This document shows, one piece after another, positions 44,847 to 59,771 of a stretch of 64,000 nt of DNA. Made by a program: the position numbers and the translations under genes. The notes beneath the pieces were generated by a model. That model saw only the letters and a program-made list of their open reading frames with translations. It was not told the DNA's origin and searched no databases. This DNA is from Doryteuthis pealeii. Taxonomy: Eukaryota > Mollusca > Cephalopoda > Myopsida > Loliginidae. Within the stretch, counting starts at the first letter, position 1, and every line of letters begins with the position of its first letter. The DNA lies in contig CM042157.1 of NCBI GenBank assembly GCA_023376005.1, positions 67,413,960 through 67,477,959 of the forward strand, given 5' to 3'.

Positions 44847-46277
44847 CTGCGAAAAATAAAAACGACCAAAAATAAACAGAAGAAATATAAAATGCCAGAC
44901 GGAAATTTTCAAAGGATAGATAGATGAACAGTATTATTAGCGTTATTCGGACTATTGTCCCCATCTTCATTGTTATTTGTACAACGTTACAGCCGATATA
45001 CCCTCCGGCCTTCTTCAGGTATTTCTTGTCGGACTCGGGAACCTTCTTTTCGAACTCGGGTATATCGCGAAAACGTTGTAAAATAACAATGAAGATGGGG
45101 ACAATAGTCCGAATAACGCTAATAATACTAATCTTCAAGCCTCATCTCAAACATTCAGAGAAATAATAGATAAACAGATTTTTAAAAAATGAGTGTATTT
45201 GTTGATGTACAATAGGGTAGGTTGATTTTTCACTTTTTCAAAAATGTTAAAATTCTCTGAAACAGCGAAAATTGTGTGTTGGTATAATGAATACTGATAC
45301 CAAAAATTAGATCCCTTACTTGCACCATTGTTTGAGGAAATGGCATCAAAGATCATCTACTAAAATGCACCAAAAAATCCTCGCTTTTGCAACATTTAGC
45401 CTAGAAATTGGTTAGAAAATTTAGCAATTTCAATATTTAAAACAGAGAAGTTTATCATTTTAAACAAAGCGAATAAAATATAACTAGAATTCAAATTGAA
45501 AATATGCCCTCCTTCACCACCAACACCTAATATGCTGCTTTTTACCTAATAATTAAGTTGTAATAGTGATAACATTTTAAAAGATTGAAATCTATTTCAT
45601 CAAACGAAGGCAAAGTCTTGAAGAAAAATATTTTGTGAGGTAATTCTTTGTTAATTTGCAACTTTTGTCACATGGGAGATGTTACAGTTCTAAAATAGAC
45701 CTACCCTAATGTAACAATATGGCTACCGTACATGTATTATTCAATTTGAAAATATCCCTCCCAATACCACCAGCACCACCGATATTCTGCTTCAAATTGT
45801 TTTAGTTTTCACTCCTTTAATAAATTTGAAGATTTTGCTTAGGATTTGAATTTTTAACTCCCACTCCCCCAGGTAATATCTTTCAAAAAGGAATTTTACA
45901 CCAACCGGAGGGTGTTTATTTTTGCGAGTTAATTCTAATGAATCGTTTAACTGTTATAATCAGTTGTGTCCTAAGTCTTGACCTCCTACCTGGCGTAGGA
46001 CGTATAACTATTGTACGTCTTACTGTCCAGTGAAGATATACAAATAAATGAATCTCTTTTTTGATTATATTAAAAAAAATCAAATCTAAGGGAAACAACT
46101 CCTTTTGCTTTTCTTATATGCAAGGGCGGTAACTCTTCGCTTTTTTATTTATTTTAAAATTTACACTTTTTTTCCAATAAAATGGGTAACCCTATTAATA
46201 ACTGTCAGGATTTTGTTAGATTTTATTCATAAATCTAAGAAATCGCGACACACAATCACACACACACACACACACAT

Positions 46278-46316
<39 letters not shown>

Positions 46317-46319
46317 GAT

Positions 46320-46386
<67 letters not shown>

Positions 46387-46775
46387 TGGATAAGTTGATA
46401 TAAAAAAACACAGATGTTGTTCAAATAAATTTATTTATTCAGCTTTATATTGCTGATTTGCAATATTTCGATTTTTTCAAAAATCTTCTTCATAGCTTAT
46501 GTTGTGTTAATAAGAAGATAATTGCGACTGTTTTATGAGATGATTGATTTTTACCGGATTATAAAAAAAATCAATCACAGCATAGAAAACGGTCACAATT
46601 GTCTTCCTATTAACACAACATAATAGGCTCTGAAAAAGATTTTTGAAAAAAAATCGAACTATTGCAATATCAGCAATATATGGCTGAATAAATAAATTTA
46701 TTGGAACAACACCTGTGTTTTTTCCTATAATCTTATCCTTATATTCAGTCGGATTCATTTCCTTACTTTTTAACA

Positions 46776-46807
<32 letters not shown>

Positions 46808-49800
46808 AGAAAAATGAATGAAAGGGACTGGAAAAATAAATAAATAAATGAATAAAAAGGGAGAGGAATATTCTATATTCAACCTGGTATACCCTCAAAT
46901 ATTGAGAAGAACTTGCCGGTGTATCTGATTGGGTGCTGGCATGGTCCTTCTTCTACATAGTTGGAAAGCTGTCACCTGCTCAAGTGTGGGACGGGTCGAC
47001 CCGTCAAGAGGTTCTGGTGCTAAGACCCGAAATCTTCAATAAACCGGGAGGCATCTCTGACGAACAGGGAGGCATCTCTGACGAACAGAGTCTGATGCTA
47101 AGACCCGAAATCTTCAATAAACCGGCATCTCTGACGAACAGAGGTTCTGATGCTAAGACCCGAAATCTTCAATAAACCGGGAGGCATCTCTGACGAACAG
47201 AGGTTCTGATGCTAAGACCCGAAATCTTCAATAAACCGGGAGGCATCTCTGACGAACAGAGGTTCTGATGCTAATCTTCAATAAACCGGGAGGCATCTCT
47301 GACGAACAGAGGTTCTGATGCTAAGACCCGAAATCTTCAATAAACCGGGAGGCATCTCTGACGAACAGAGGTTCTGATGCTAAGACCCGAAATCTTCAAT
47401 AAACCGGGAGGCATCTCTGACGAACAGAGGTTCTGATGCTAAGACCCGAAATCTTCAATAAACCGGGAGGCATCTCTGACGAACAGAGGTTCTGATGCTA
47501 AGACCCGAAATCTTCAATAAACCGGGAGGCATCTCTGACGAACAGAGGTTCTGATGCTAAGACCCGAAATCTTCAATAAACCGGGAGGCATCTCTGACGA
47601 ACAGAGGTTCTGATGCTAAGACCCGAAATCTTCAATAAACCGGGAGGCATCTCTGACGAAAGAGGTTCTGATGCTAAGACCGAAATCTTCAATAAACCGG
47701 GAGGCATCTCTGACGAACAGAGGTTCTGATGCTAAGACCCGAAATCTTCAATAAACCGGGAGGCATCTCTGACGAACAGAGGTTCTGATGCTAAGACCCG
47801 AAATCTTCAATAAACCGGGAGGCATCTCTGACGAACAGAGGTTCTGATGCTAAGACCCGAAATCTTCAATAAACCGGGAGGCATCTCTGACGAACAGAGG
47901 TTCTGATGCTAAGACCCGAAATCTTCAATAAACCGGGAGGCATCTCTGACGAACAGAGGTTCTGATGCTAAGACCCGAAATCTTCAATAAACCGGGAGGC
48001 ATCTCTGACGAACAGAGGTTCTGATGCTAAGACCCGAAATCTTCAATAAACCGGGAGGCATCTCTGACGAACAGAGGTTCTGAGCTAAAGACCCGAAATC
48101 TTCAATAAACCGGGAGGCATCTCTGACGAACAGAGGTTCTGATGCTAAGACCCGAAATCTTCAATAAACCGGGAGGCATCTCTGACGAACAGAGGTTCTG
48201 ATGCTAAGACCGAAATCTTCAATAAACCGGGAGGCATCTCTGACGAACAGAGGTTCTGATGCTAAGACCCGAAATCTTCAATAAACCGGGAGGCATCTCT
48301 GACGAACAGAGGTTCTGATGCTAAGACCCGAAATCTTCAATAAACCGGGAGGCATCTCTGACGAACAGAGGTTCTGATGCTAAGACCCGAAATCTTCAAT
48401 AAACCGGGAGGCATCTCTGACGAACAGAGGTTCTGATGCTAAGACCCGAAATCTTCAATAAACCGGGAGGCATCTCTGACGAACAGAGGTTCTGATGCTA
48501 AGACCCGAAATCTTCAATAAACCGGGAGGCATCTCTGACGAACAGAGGTTCTGATGCTAAGACCCGAAATCTTCAATAAACCGGGAGGCATCTCTGACGA
48601 ACAGAGGTTCTGATGCTAAGACCCGAAATCTTCAATAAACCGGGAGGCATCTCTGACGAACAGAGGTTCTGATGCTAAGATTGAATGCTAAGACCCGAAA
48701 TCTTCAATAAACGGGAGGCATCTCTGACGAACAGAGGTTCTGATGCTAAGACCCGAAATCTTCAATAAACCGGGAGGCATCTCTGACGAACAGAGGTTCT
48801 GATGCTAAGACCCGAAATCTTCAATAAACCGGGAGGCATCTCTGACGAACAGAGGTTCTGATGCTAAGACCCGAAATCTTCAATAAACCGGGAGGCATCT
48901 CTGACGAACAGAGGTTCTGATGCTAAGACCCGAAATCTTCAATAAACCGGGAGGCATCTCTGACGAACAGAGGTTCTGATGCTAAGACCCGAAATCTTCA
49001 ATAAACCGGGAGGCATCTGACGAACAGAGGTTCTGATGCTAAGACCCGAAATCTTCAATAAACCGGGAGGCATCTCTGACGAACAGAGGTTCTGATGCTA
49101 AGACCCGAAATCTTCAATAAACCGGGAGGCATCTCTGACGAACAGAGGTTCTGATGCTAAGACCCGAAATCTTCAATAAACCGGGAGGCATCTCTGACGA
49201 ACAGAGGTTCTGATGCTAAGACCCGAAATCTTCAATAAACCGGGAGGCATCTCTGACGAACAGAGGTTCTGATGCTAAGACCCGAAATCTTCAATAAACC
49301 GGGAGGCATCTCTGACGAACAGAGGTTCTGATGCTAAGACCCGAAATCTTCAATAAACCGGGAGGCATCTCTGACGAACAGAGGTTCTGATGCTAAGACC
49401 CGAAATCTTCAATAAACCGGGAGGCATCTCTGACGAACAGAGGTTCTGATGCTAAGACCCGAAATCTTCAATAAACCGGGAGGCATCTCTGACGAACAGA
49501 GGTTCTGATGCTAAGACCCGAAATCTTCAATAAACCGGGAGGCATCTCTGACGAACAGAGGTTCTGATGCTAAGACCCGAAATCTTCAATAAACCGGGAG
49601 GCATCTCTGACGAACAGAGGTTCTGATGCTAAGACCCGAAATCTTCAATAAACCGGGAGGCATCTCTGACGAACAGAGGTTCTGATGCTAAGACCCGAAA
49701 TCTTCAATAAACCGGGAGGCATCTCTGACGAACAGAGGTTCTGATGCTAAGACCCGAAATCTTCAATAAACCGGGAGGCATCTCTGACGAACAGAGGTTC

Positions 49801-52800
49801 TGATGCTAAGACCCGAAATCTTCAATAAACCGGAGGCATCTCTGACGAACAGAGGTTCTGATGCTAAGACCCGAAATCTTCAATAAACCGGGAGGCATCT
49901 CTGACGAACAGAGGTTCTGATGCTAAGACCCGAAATCTTCAATAAACCGGGAGGCATCTCTGACGAACAGAGGTTCTGATGCTAAGACCCGAAATCTTCA
50001 ATAAACCGGGAGGCATCTCTGACGAACAGAGGTTCTGATGCTAAGACCCGAAATCTTCAATAAACCGGGAGGCATCTCTGACGAACAGAGGTTCTGATGC
50101 TAAGACCCGAAATCTTCAATAAACCGGGAGGCATCTCTGACGAACAGAGGTTCTGATGCTAAGACCCGAAATCTTCAATAAACCGGAGGCATCTCTGACG
50201 AACAGAGGTTCTGATGCTAAGACCCGAAATCTTCAATAAACCGGGAGGCATCTCTGACGAACAGAGGTTCTGATGCTAAGACCCGAAATCTTCAATAAAC
50301 CGGGAGGCATCTCTGACGAACAGAGGTTCTGATGCTAAGACCCGAAATCTTCAATAAACCGGGAGGCATCTCTGACGAACAGAGGTTCTGATGCTAAGAC
50401 CCGAAATCTTCAATAAACCGGGAGCATCTCTGACGAACAGAGGTTCTGATGCTAAGACGAAAAAGGCATCTCTGATTCTGATGCTAAGACCCGAAATCTT
50501 CAATAAACCGGGAGGCATCTCTGACGAACAGAGGTTCTGATGCTAAGACCCGAAATCTTCAATAAACCGGGAGGCATCTCTGACGAACAGAGGTTCTGAT
50601 GCTAAGACCCGAAATCTTCAATAAACCGGGAGGCATCTCTGACGAACAGAGGTTCTGATGCTAAGACCCGAAATCTTCAATAAACCGGAGGCATCTCTGA
50701 CGAACAGAGGTTCTGATGCTAAGACCCGAAATCTTCAATAAACCGGGAGGCATGACGAACAGAGGTTCTGATGCTAAGACCCGAAATCTTCAACCGGAGG
50801 CATCTCTGACGAACAGAGGTTCTGATGCTAAGACCCGAAATCTTCAATAAACCGGGAGGCATCTCTGACGAACAGAGGTTCTGATGCTAAGACCCGAAAT
50901 CTTCAATAAACCGGGAGGCATCTCTGACGAACAGAGGTTCTGATGCTAAGACCCGAAATCTTCAATAAACCGGGAGGCATCTCTGACGACAGAGGTTCTG
51001 ATGCTAAGACCGAAATCTTCAATAAACTCTCTGATTCTGATGCTAAGACCCGAAATAGGAGGTCGAGGGACTTGATTCTGATGCTCGAAACAATAATCCC
51101 TATTCTCTGAAGAGTATGAGAAAAGGACGAACAGAGGTTCTGATGCTAAGACCCGAAATCTTCAATAAACCGGGAGGCATCTCTGATTCTGATGCTAAGA
51201 CCCGAAATCATCTCTGACGAACAGAATCTTCAATTCTCTGACGAACAGAGGTTCTGATGCTAAGACCCGAAAATAAAATTCCAAGTAAATATTCTGATGC
51301 TAAGACCCGAAATCTTCAATAAACCGGGAGGCATCTCTGACGAACAAATCTCAATTCTCTGACGAACAGTTCCAAATGAAGTTTAATCTATTTTCAAGGG
51401 ATCGAAAAACCTCGTCCTAAAATCTCCAACAAATACACATTAAGGCTAACAACAAGAAATACATTAACGAAAACTTAGGTTAATTCTAAAGATTTATTAT
51501 ATAACAAAACAACGACGTACTTCCTATATATAATGTGCATAACTATTTCGTTTTAAACAAATTTGTTGAAAAAAAAGCCGCAATAATTATGCACCAACCC
51601 AATATATAGAGTCAAGTTTGAGATACCTACCAATCTGACGGAGAGAGGAACAAGGATACCTGGTATCTTCTATTTTAGTCTATTCTCTCAAGGATGAATT
51701 CTTTCGACCTTGTCATGGAACTGACCCGTAGGTGTTTACAATGAAGTAGCGTGCTAATGGCTAGTATTGCTCTTGTCATAGGTGACATTAATTGGAAGGC
51801 AGCAAATTTGGTAACAAAGAAATATCGGTTATTTATAACTCCAACATAAACAAAGGGGAACCACTCTTGACTGATAAATTATTTATTTATTTTCCCATTA
51901 AACTAACCCTAAACCCTAACCTTAACCCTAAACCCTAAACCCTAACCCCGTCTTCTTTTTCCTAATAAATCAATAAATAATTTATCAGTCAAGAGTGGTT
52001 CCCCTTTGTTTATGTTGGAGTTATAGGAAATAACCGAAATATCTATATGTACTAATTCGGGAATTAAACTAGTAATATTGTACTGGGATTTCATTTTCTC
52101 TTATAATGTTGGGTGGGTGGGGGCTAGTCTGATTGACCATGAACCAGAGGCAGTAAAAGTGCACTCTATACCACTGGGTGTCTGTTGACTATAAGCGCCA
52201 AAACTGCTGGGCGCGAAACATGATTACAATGTCCAATCACAGAAAGACTCTTCCTCACTTGCGCAAATCAATTGAAACAAAACTAATAATTCCGTTATTA
52301 TTATGGTATCCGCGATCTCTCTGTAAGGCTTGCCAGTGTGTTCGTGCAGCATTACAATTTTCGTACGCTTACTTGGAGTAGTATCCATCGCAGACAACTG
52401 CCGTAGGGCAACTAATCAACAGTCGAGACAATAGTGTCTGAGCATGATATAAAATACAACACGAAAATAGATTAATATTACTGCACACCACAGTGTAATT
52501 TGAGGAGAAATATGAATTTATTACAGCATGTCACTCCAGTGGGTCTAAAACTGACCGTATGACGAAACAAAGGAAACTAAAGTGGTTGTTTCAATTAATA
52601 AGCATAAGGGTGTAGAAGCGGCCTTATTTTACTGACCCAACACCTCGACAAATGTAGATGAATGATACACAAATTTGGTTGTCCCGAATGTGAAAAATAC
52701 TTACCAGTTGGGGATTACAGATATCTGTGATATAATAAGCCAAACGTTCGAACACTTGTATAACATTCTTTCCTGTTTTTGCGCTTGTCTCAAAAAATTC

Positions 52801-55800
52801 GAAAGCCATTTCTTTTGATGCCAACTGCAAGAGAAACAGATAAAAAAAATCAGAGAATATTCTATTTCCAAAGCAGAGAAAATGTTACATAATTGATGGG
52901 TATCTTTTTTAATCATGCACGGTTAGTGTAGAGAATCTATTTAAATTCAAATAACAGTTACAGTGATTTTGATAGACGGCACTTAACACTTTTGTGACCT
53001 CTCTTTCTGTTTTGCTAGTCAAGCTTTGAAGGGATTGTTTCATTTTAATAAGTCTCTGGCTAGCTGTCGAAAAATGAGGAGGCAATAACGCCTCTCGTTC
53101 TGAACTAGATTATCACAGCGCGGTTCAGTGATCCGGATCCAGATTCAAATAAAATACATGTGAATTCACCAAAGAAATGTCTTGTGTTATCACTAAAAAC
53201 AAACGACAACCCAGGACGTCTCAATCAGCTCAGATCTTAAGAAGAAATCAGACAGTCAAAAACAGTTTAGAAGATAGACAGCCCAGAGTCTTAAGAAGAT
53301 ACCAGCCCATGTAAGAAAAGCTGCTACTCATACAGACCAACCTCTACAAGACAAGAAAAACAAGTACACTACAAGATTAAGATATATACCAGCCCAAGTA
53401 TAAGTGCTACTCATACCAACCTATACAAGATAAGAAAAAATATGTCGACTACAAGAAAGATAAGTATACTATAAGATTAAGATAGATACTAGACCAAGTA
53501 TAAGAGCTACTCAGACCAAGTAGGGCCAATATTTCGTTCAAGATCGGCCCTCATCCTCATTTAGCTACATTTTATGTTGACCACCACGACGGTTCTTTCA
53601 GTTCGGATGGTGGTCTGAGCGATTACTTTATAGATGTATTCTCCAGATTAACGATGGAGAACATGTCCGAGCCAGCGCACACGGCTCGGACAGCGCAGAC
53701 AGTTAAGATCAAATGCCTAGAGTGCGTTTATTAAACATTCATAAGTACATTGTTCGTGTGAGTTAGTTGTTTGTTTTTCCTTACTAAATGTTCAGTGTTA
53801 GGGTATCTATGGATGTCTTAATGCATTATAAGGACTTGTAATGGTTAGAGTCGTAGGAAATGGACTCGTCAACACGAGTTCAAATCCTGGACGAAGATGC
53901 TTGCATTTCACATAGCGCTAATACTCTTGGGAAAGGTATGAATCTAACTACTCTCCCTCCAGCTATGGGCAAATAGTAGGGCGTATTAGACTCTTTAACT
54001 ATGGCTAGGTAACCAGTTTAGGAGAAGGAAAACTCTGAATTCAAACCTGTCAAAATCCGCTTAAGAAATTGTGTCACATTCTGCTTGTGCGGAGGGGTTG
54101 GTAAATATATATATAAGGAGGTTATTATTATAAAACTAAAAATATATTTAAGAAAATGAGCAGAATTTAATACGCAAGTTTAATTGCTAATTTTTACTTA
54201 TGAATACAAATTAATAATTGCAATAATTAAATAACTTTCAAAAACTAAGTCGATTAAGCAATTAGGGTTGGGTTTTTTTTTTTGCTAATAAAATAATAGA
54301 TTTTTTGGTTATTTCCCATAATTCCAACCTAAAAAAGGGGAACCACTCTGAATGAATTTTATCTGTTAATTAATCTAACCATTATTTTCCCATTAAACTA
54401 ACCCTAAACCCTAACTCTAACTCTAACCCTTAACCCTAACCACGTCTTCTTTTTTTCCTAGTAGATCAATAAATAAATAAATAATTTATCAGTCAATCAG
54501 AGTGGTTCCCCTTTTTTTAGGTTGGAGTTATAGGAAATAACCTATAAGGACTTAGCGTTGGTTTCAATCTAATACCTACTAATCCTTATACAACAATTCT
54601 TGCTATAATTTTTTTATTGACCTTTAATAAACTTGTTTGTTTGTATGAAATATAAAGTTCATTTCGTTGTGTTTGTATACTTCAATTATTCGCACGTATA
54701 AACTTCTGTGGTTTCTCGGGGGTGGGTGGGTGGATGTAGAGTGGAAAGAGGTAAAATGGAAAGTTCACCTGTTTGTTCTTGCCAAGTAATAAACAGATAA
54801 TAAAGCTACAAGATTGCCATCCAATACTAATACCGTAAAATAAATGTAGTCGACATGCCAGTATATTTCATCTTGTTTTCGTGGACGTAAATATATAATT
54901 GTTCTTTTTTTTTATAGCAATCATGTTAAACCATTTTTATATCATTATTGTCATTTATCGAAAATGTGAAAGGTAAATCAAATTTTGAAAATTAGATTTG
55001 GTAATCTCCATCCGTTATCAGTTGCGATAATTTGTTTCTTGGTAAAAAAAAAAAAAGTACAGCTCTGGTTTAAAATACAAGGGTGGATTTTACGTTGATA
55101 TTTTTTAAATACAAAGTTGACTTTTTATGAAATTGAAGGAAAAAGTAACGTCATTAGAAAGTCGTTTTCCGATATAATGGTAACATTTCCAAACAAAATG
55201 CCAATGTATGGCAGGTCCTTTGGGAAAATTCGGTGCCCTGGCCTCCAGCCTTAAAAAAAACAAAAAAAACCCACCACCACCACCAAAAAAAAAAAAAAAA
55301 AAAAAAAAAAAAACGCTAAGCGATGCCTGCTGAAAATCCGACCCGTCTTAAAACAAAAAAAAAAAAAAAGAATATCTAAACATTCTGATTTTTTAAATTT
55401 GTTTACGTGACAGTTGTTTTGAATTGAAATAAAATGAAAATACCGAAAAAAAAAAAAAGATATTTTAAGGGGGTGGGGGTAAAAATCAATATATTCGAAT
55501 ATTCTTTTTTATAACACAAATAAAAATCAGAATATTTAGATATTCTTTTTTTTAGCACGGGTCGAATTTCCAGTAAGCACTGCTCAGCGTTTTTTAGGAC
55601 AGGAGGCCAGGACGCATTTATGCAATATGCACCGAAAATCCATCTGGCATTTCCTCGACGGTTTTCCATCTATTCTTATTTGTCATCGGTTGGCTGGTTG
55701 GTTGGTTGGTTGGTTTTACGGCATGTCAATCTTTCTTGGGCTATTTTATGCCGAAGATTTAAAAAAAGATACTTGTTGGGTATTCAGATTTTTTTAAACA

Positions 55801-58464
55801 GATTTAAAAAAACCTTTTTAATCTGTTTAACCCTTAGATGGGACCTTGGAAAGTACTACCACTATGGGTCATTGGGGTGGGTGTGGGGAAGAGTGCAGCA
55901 GGTGTAGTCTACTGCCCCAGCCGCCAGGGCGCTCTTCCCTATCTGCAGGAGTACAGTCAGTGTATTCTACAGTCCAGATGACAGGGCGGTTTTACTCCTC
56001 TACAGGAATTCAGTCAGCGTATCCTATATCCCCAGCCGACATAGCGGTCTTACCCCTCTGCAGGGATGCAGTCGGTGTATTCTACAGCCTCAGTCGATAG
56101 GGTGCTCTCACCCATCTGCAGGGATGCAGTCGGTGTATTCTACAGCCTCAGTCGATAGAGTGCTCTCACCCATCTGCAGGGGAGCAGTTAGCGTATTCTA
56201 CCGCCTCAGCCGATGGGGCTATTTATTTTTGGAAAGCTGTTTTATTACATATCCTAAATCAATAGAACAGCAAATAATTCTTTTAGTATTCTCTTTTAAG
56301 CTCATAGCCCATGCTTTACATAGGCGTATGTTTACATCGCTTTCAGTAGATGAGATATTGCTACCTAGATATATGAACTAATCAACTAATTTAAGGGGTT
56401 TGCCATTTAATAAGAGTGCCTCCAAAGCCATCCTTGTAGAAGAACAGTAGTGCTAATATCTGAAAGGGTTCATACATTTTACGTTCTGTAATGGTTTTCG
56501 TCGTAGGAAATAGACAATACCCTTAGGAAAGGTATGAATCAAACTATTCCTCTCCATCTGTGGATAAATAGTAGAGCAGACTGGTCTCTTTAAGCTTTTC
56601 ATGGGAACCGATCTAGGAGAAGGGAGACTCTGAATTCAAATCTGTTTAACACCGCTTAAAAATTGACATTGTTTCGCGGAGGGGTTGGGTTGGGTAGATA
56701 TATATTAAAAGCGTATCTCTGAACACACCTATCACATTAAACGCGGTTTTCTCAATAACGCCTTAGCCATACACATTTCAGATACAAATCACCTTTCGAC
56801 TTCAAAGGTGCAAAAATGTTAACTTAAATGCACAATAGAAAACTACGTAGAATTATGGAATCTTGTGTTATTCACACACATCAAACCATTCTCTAGGGAC
56901 AAGGCTTTTTTAAAAACATATCCCACATCTAGCTAAACTAGTTTTTTTTATTATAAAAATCCGTTTAAATAACATATTCAAACATTTCCTTCCACCCTGT
57001 CGACTGGGGCGTTAGAATGCACCGACTGGACCTCTGCAGAGGGGTAAGATTCTCCCAAATGGGGTCTGTTGGCCGTGGGTGGCGACCCGTGACGCTCAAA
57101 GATAGAACCTAGGTGGTTGAGCAATCCATGACTTGCAATACTCCACTTTGGTCCTATCTTGGGCTAGACGGGCGGTCGGAGAGGCTCCTCCGATCACGTC
57201 AAGCCCTAGCACCTATATGATTTTCCCAACCCTATTGCCCTTATGGCAAGCCCCAACCCCTTTTTATCATATGGGTGCTAGAAGGTGGTGACTGAGGGTC
57301 TATATGTCCTGGGAATTACATTAAACTCTATCTGATGGTGAGGTTCCAGTTTTGGAGGTTTGGGGAATGTGGAGCATCCCTTCATCACCATTGCTCCCTG
57401 ACCACTCTAACCCGGAGTGGTAGTACCTGTTAGGGTCCCATCTATGGGTTGAATAGAAAAACATGAGTTTATAAACAAAATTGTATTATACATTAAGAAT
57501 TGAATTTATTTCACAACTTTGTCGGCATTAAATGACCCACTGAGGTTGATATGCCGTAAAACAAAACAAACCAAACCAAACCAAACATTTCCTTACCAAT
57601 TTCTGTTATTTTCAATTTACTTGGCTCATGATCCAAGAGTTATTTCCCTTGCATAATATGATCATATATTTTTATAAGAAATAATTACTAAAATTAATTA
57701 CAAAATATTTCTCTTTCTTGCTAAAAATCCGTCGCACCTAGTTATGAACGTGAGAAATTTTTGTTTAAAATTTAAAATATTCTCTTTTCTTAAAAAGTTT
57801 GGTATGAGTTAATCTCATCACAAAACGGTCATAATTTTCATAAATTGTCTTCTTCTTATCAACACAACATAACATACTCTGATGAAGATTTTTAACTGAT
57901 CGAAATATTGCAATATCAGCATAACATAATAAACAACTTTACTTGAGCAACATTTGCGTGTTTTTTTTTTAATATTATCTTACTCTTATATTAAAACCAC
58001 AATGAAACTTGTCATTAATTATTTGAAAGGTACTCTTACTTTTTTGCCTTTACTTGTGGACACTTGAATTTGGTCGGCTAAATCCACTTTGTTGCCGATC
58101 AATATGATCGGAACAGGTTCCAAACTGTTATGACTGTGCGAAATTTCCTGAAAAAGAAAATATTCATTTTTTCAAAAATATTATATATATACAGTGATGC
58201 TGATAGGTTTTTGATTTAGTGCGTCCATATTGTTTTGAATGAGTCCCCAGGAAAATTTATGGGTCCCAACTAAAGCCGGCTAACACCTACCTTGTAATTT
58301 ATCCTGTGTAATTTGTCTCTAAGAAACTATTGACAATGCATTTACAATTAGCTTGAAATGGTGAGGGGAAAAAAAACCACTGGGTTGCATGGATACGATT
58401 TTATTGCGTCCTTTTAGATTTTTGTGCGTCAGGGACGCAGGACGCGTATCTATTAGCACCTCTG

Positions 58465-58522
<58 letters not shown>

Positions 58523-59452
58523 TTGAAGGCAATTACAATGCATGTATCGCATAAAATTCGATACTTTAAAATTTTTTTTATTTTATAGAAAATGAACTTG
58601 ACAAGTGTAATCTCGGCAAAGGATCGCTCGGTGTGTAGTTTGTTTGTAACTGAAACTATATTACTACTCAAGTCACAATTCCTTTAGTTATTTACGTCAC
58701 ATTCTCCATGTTTTTATTTTTATTTAAATCTCAATTATTAATAAAATGGTTTTCACATATTTTTTATACTTAATATTTGCATTTCTAAAACATGCGGTAA
58801 AACTTGCAAATCATACTCAAAATCCCATGATATTACAGGGTGACCGAGAAAAAACGGAACCCAAATTATTTATTTATTTTCCCATTAAACTAATCCTAAA
58901 CCCCAACCCAACCCTAACCCTAACCCTAAATCCTAACCCTAATCCTAAACCCCCCTAGTTAAAATTAACAGTTTTATTACAAAATTTGTGGGTTCTGTTT
59001 ATTCTGGGTCAGGGAATTTTGAGTATGATTTGCAAGTTTTACCAAACATGCTTCTCCATACACACACATTCTTATGTAAATTTCACATAATTTGCACTTT
59101 TTTTCAGCCACCAAAAAATTTGAAAGTTAGTCAATCGGCCATTGTCGACCATTAATCAAACCAAATCTAAGCAAGTAACTACATACGAGGTGATTTGTTT
59201 ATTATAGTGATGAAATATTGTGTAGTGCCAATTCTTCACTTTGTAGACAAGCTGATAACAGATGAATTGTGCACAAGAGATTTATTTCTCTCATACCGAT
59301 TGCCCTATCGAGAAATCTAAGATTTTACTGCTAGTTTACCCATGGTTACAGGGTGGGTGAGGTAAGTAGGTGTGATGGACTCATTGAACTCGGTTCGTCG
59401 AACGCATTTCCTGCTAATATCCATTATACTACTCGTGTCTCAATATATATAT

Positions 59453-59536
<84 letters not shown>

Positions 59537-59734
59537 AATGGTTCTCAAACTTTTTTGTTTTTTGTTTTTACCTATGGACCCCTTTTAATCCTATTTTACT
59601 GTGGTGTACCCCCACATAGCCATTCGATGTTTTAAAAAATCTCATTTATTTTTATAGTTAAATATATTTTGCTTGCCTGGGTCCAAAAAAATGTTATATG
59701 GTCCCGGAGGTCCATATGGACCCCGGTTGAGAAC

Positions 59735-59771
<37 letters not shown>

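Noticed and set aside
44758..45138. 126-residue minus-strand frame overlapping the last Rab exon
   Set aside because: Comes from a foldback G palindrome and reads the Rab exon in the wrong frame.
47004..51370. 59-bp array considered as CRISPR or a repeat-protein gene
   Set aside because: No spacers between repeats, and the unit length changes frame every copy, so neither fits.
55846..56381. Repeat-like plus-strand frames with VYSTASVDR-type units
   Set aside because: Arise from a 58-bp tandem repeat; the frame breaks between units and no start or splice signals fit.
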